The notes beneath the pieces are model-generated. The model made no database searches and was not told where the DNA came from. It saw only the letters and a list, made by a program, of their open reading frames with translations. 7,288 bases of DNA, taken from positions 1 through 7,288 of the forward strand of contig DAIDKJ010000063.1 in the NCBI GenBank assembly GCA_027450105.1. The letters run 5' to 3'. Shown piece by piece: positions 7,101-7,288 of the stretch. The translations under genes and the position numbers were made by a program. This DNA comes from Ferrovum sp. GTDB taxonomy: Bacteria; Pseudomonadota; Gammaproteobacteria; Burkholderiales; Ferrovaceae. The first letter of the stretch is position 1, and each line of letters starts with the position of its first letter.

Positions 7101-7288
7101 GACCCCGACCCTCGTTTGCTTCCTGGTCTTCCCGTTCAATCCAGGAATATCCCTGTTTTTCCAGTTCCAGAGCCAATTCCGGGCCTCCGGAGCGCACGAT
7201 GCGCCCTCCCGCCAAGACATGGACATAGTCGGGTTTGATGTAATCCAGCAGGCGCTGGTAGTGGGTGACCAAGATCATTGCGCGCTCC
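7084..7288 (-). CDS. sufC: SufC: ABC-type ATPase of the SufBCD complex (C-terminal end, cut by window end)
   Basis: SufC is the ATP-hydrolysing subunit that drives conformational change of the SufB-SufD scaffold. Only the last 67 complete codons are in the window, and the frame is open to the right edge, so the internal ATG at 7278 is not the start. Visible are ILVTHYQRLLDYIKPDYVHV, containing the H-loop histidine of the ABC ATPase, then GGRIVRSG and ALELEKQGYSWI, all typical of the SufC C-terminus. The Walker A, signature and Walker B motifs lie outside the window. After YSWI, where many SufC proteins nearly end, there are 17 further residues, mostly charged or polar, ending in THE. Those codons also carry the sufD ribosome-binding site and start. 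It is the upstream partner of sufD in the operon. Confidence 0.93.
   Translation of the reverse strand, partial: ERAMILVTHYQRLLDYIKPDYVHVLAGGRIVRSGGPELALELEKQGYSWIEREDQEANEGRGHATHE
7109..7113 (-). promoter_or_regulatory. Ribosome-binding site that decides the sufD start
   Basis: GAGGG on the - strand lies within the last codons of sufC, eight bases before the ATG at 7100 and seventeen before the ATG at 7091. The spacing favours 7100. The alternative at 7091 would depend on re-initiation by ribosomes finishing sufC, because the ATG is embedded in the stop region ATGAGTGA. Confidence 0.45.

Noticed and set aside
7101..7226. Extension of sufD to a start at 7226, giving 476 residues.
   Set aside because: The extra 42 residues lie in another frame of the sufC coding sequence, resemble no SufD N-terminus and have no supporting ribosome-binding site. 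The starts at 7100 or 7091 fit family length.
1..7288. An undescribed system such as a defence island, phage element or gene cluster.
   Set aside because: Every substantial coding region belongs to a known family with intact motifs. No inverted-repeat ends, target-site duplications, integrase, transposase, tRNA or CRISPR-like repeats were visible.

Overview
The window looks like an ordinary chromosomal segment from a Gram-negative bacterium, most likely a proteobacterium. The reasons are a tripartite-type heavy-metal RND pump (which needs an outer membrane), a ComM/YifB-type AAA+ protein and moderate GC content judged by eye. The genus cannot be fixed from the sequence alone.

Layout. At the left edge, on the + strand, is the C-terminal two thirds of a CusA/CzcA-family (HME-RND) metal efflux permease; its N-terminus and presumably its partner genes lie outside the window. 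It ends at 2034, 16 bases from the end of the convergent comM gene. Everything else is on the - strand. Read in transcription order from the right edge, it is the C-terminal end of sufC, then sufD, sufS, sufU, sufT, a 109-base spacer and comM.

The five suf genes are packed with overlaps or gaps of 2 to 12 bases and are almost certainly one operon that continues off the right edge, where sufB and a regulator would be expected. Together they encode most of a SUF iron-sulfur cluster assembly machine. SufS takes sulfur from cysteine and hands it to SufU, a zinc protein of the SufU type rather than SufE. SufD and SufC are parts of the SufBCD scaffold, and SufT (DUF59/MIP18) helps mature target proteins. 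All catalytic and ligand residues I could place by eye are present.

comM follows sufT in the same direction after a spacer with weak hairpins, so it may be read through or have its own promoter. Its product is a branch-migration helicase used in natural transformation in other proteobacteria.

I found no mobile elements, tRNA or rRNA genes, CRISPR arrays, frameshifts or broken genes, and nothing I would call an undescribed system. The points worth a second look are small: two near-identical start/stop overlaps in the suf operon, a long low-complexity N-terminal extension on SufT, a charged tail on SufC, start-codon choices for sufD and comM, and a near-perfect hairpin at the convergent RND/comM junction.
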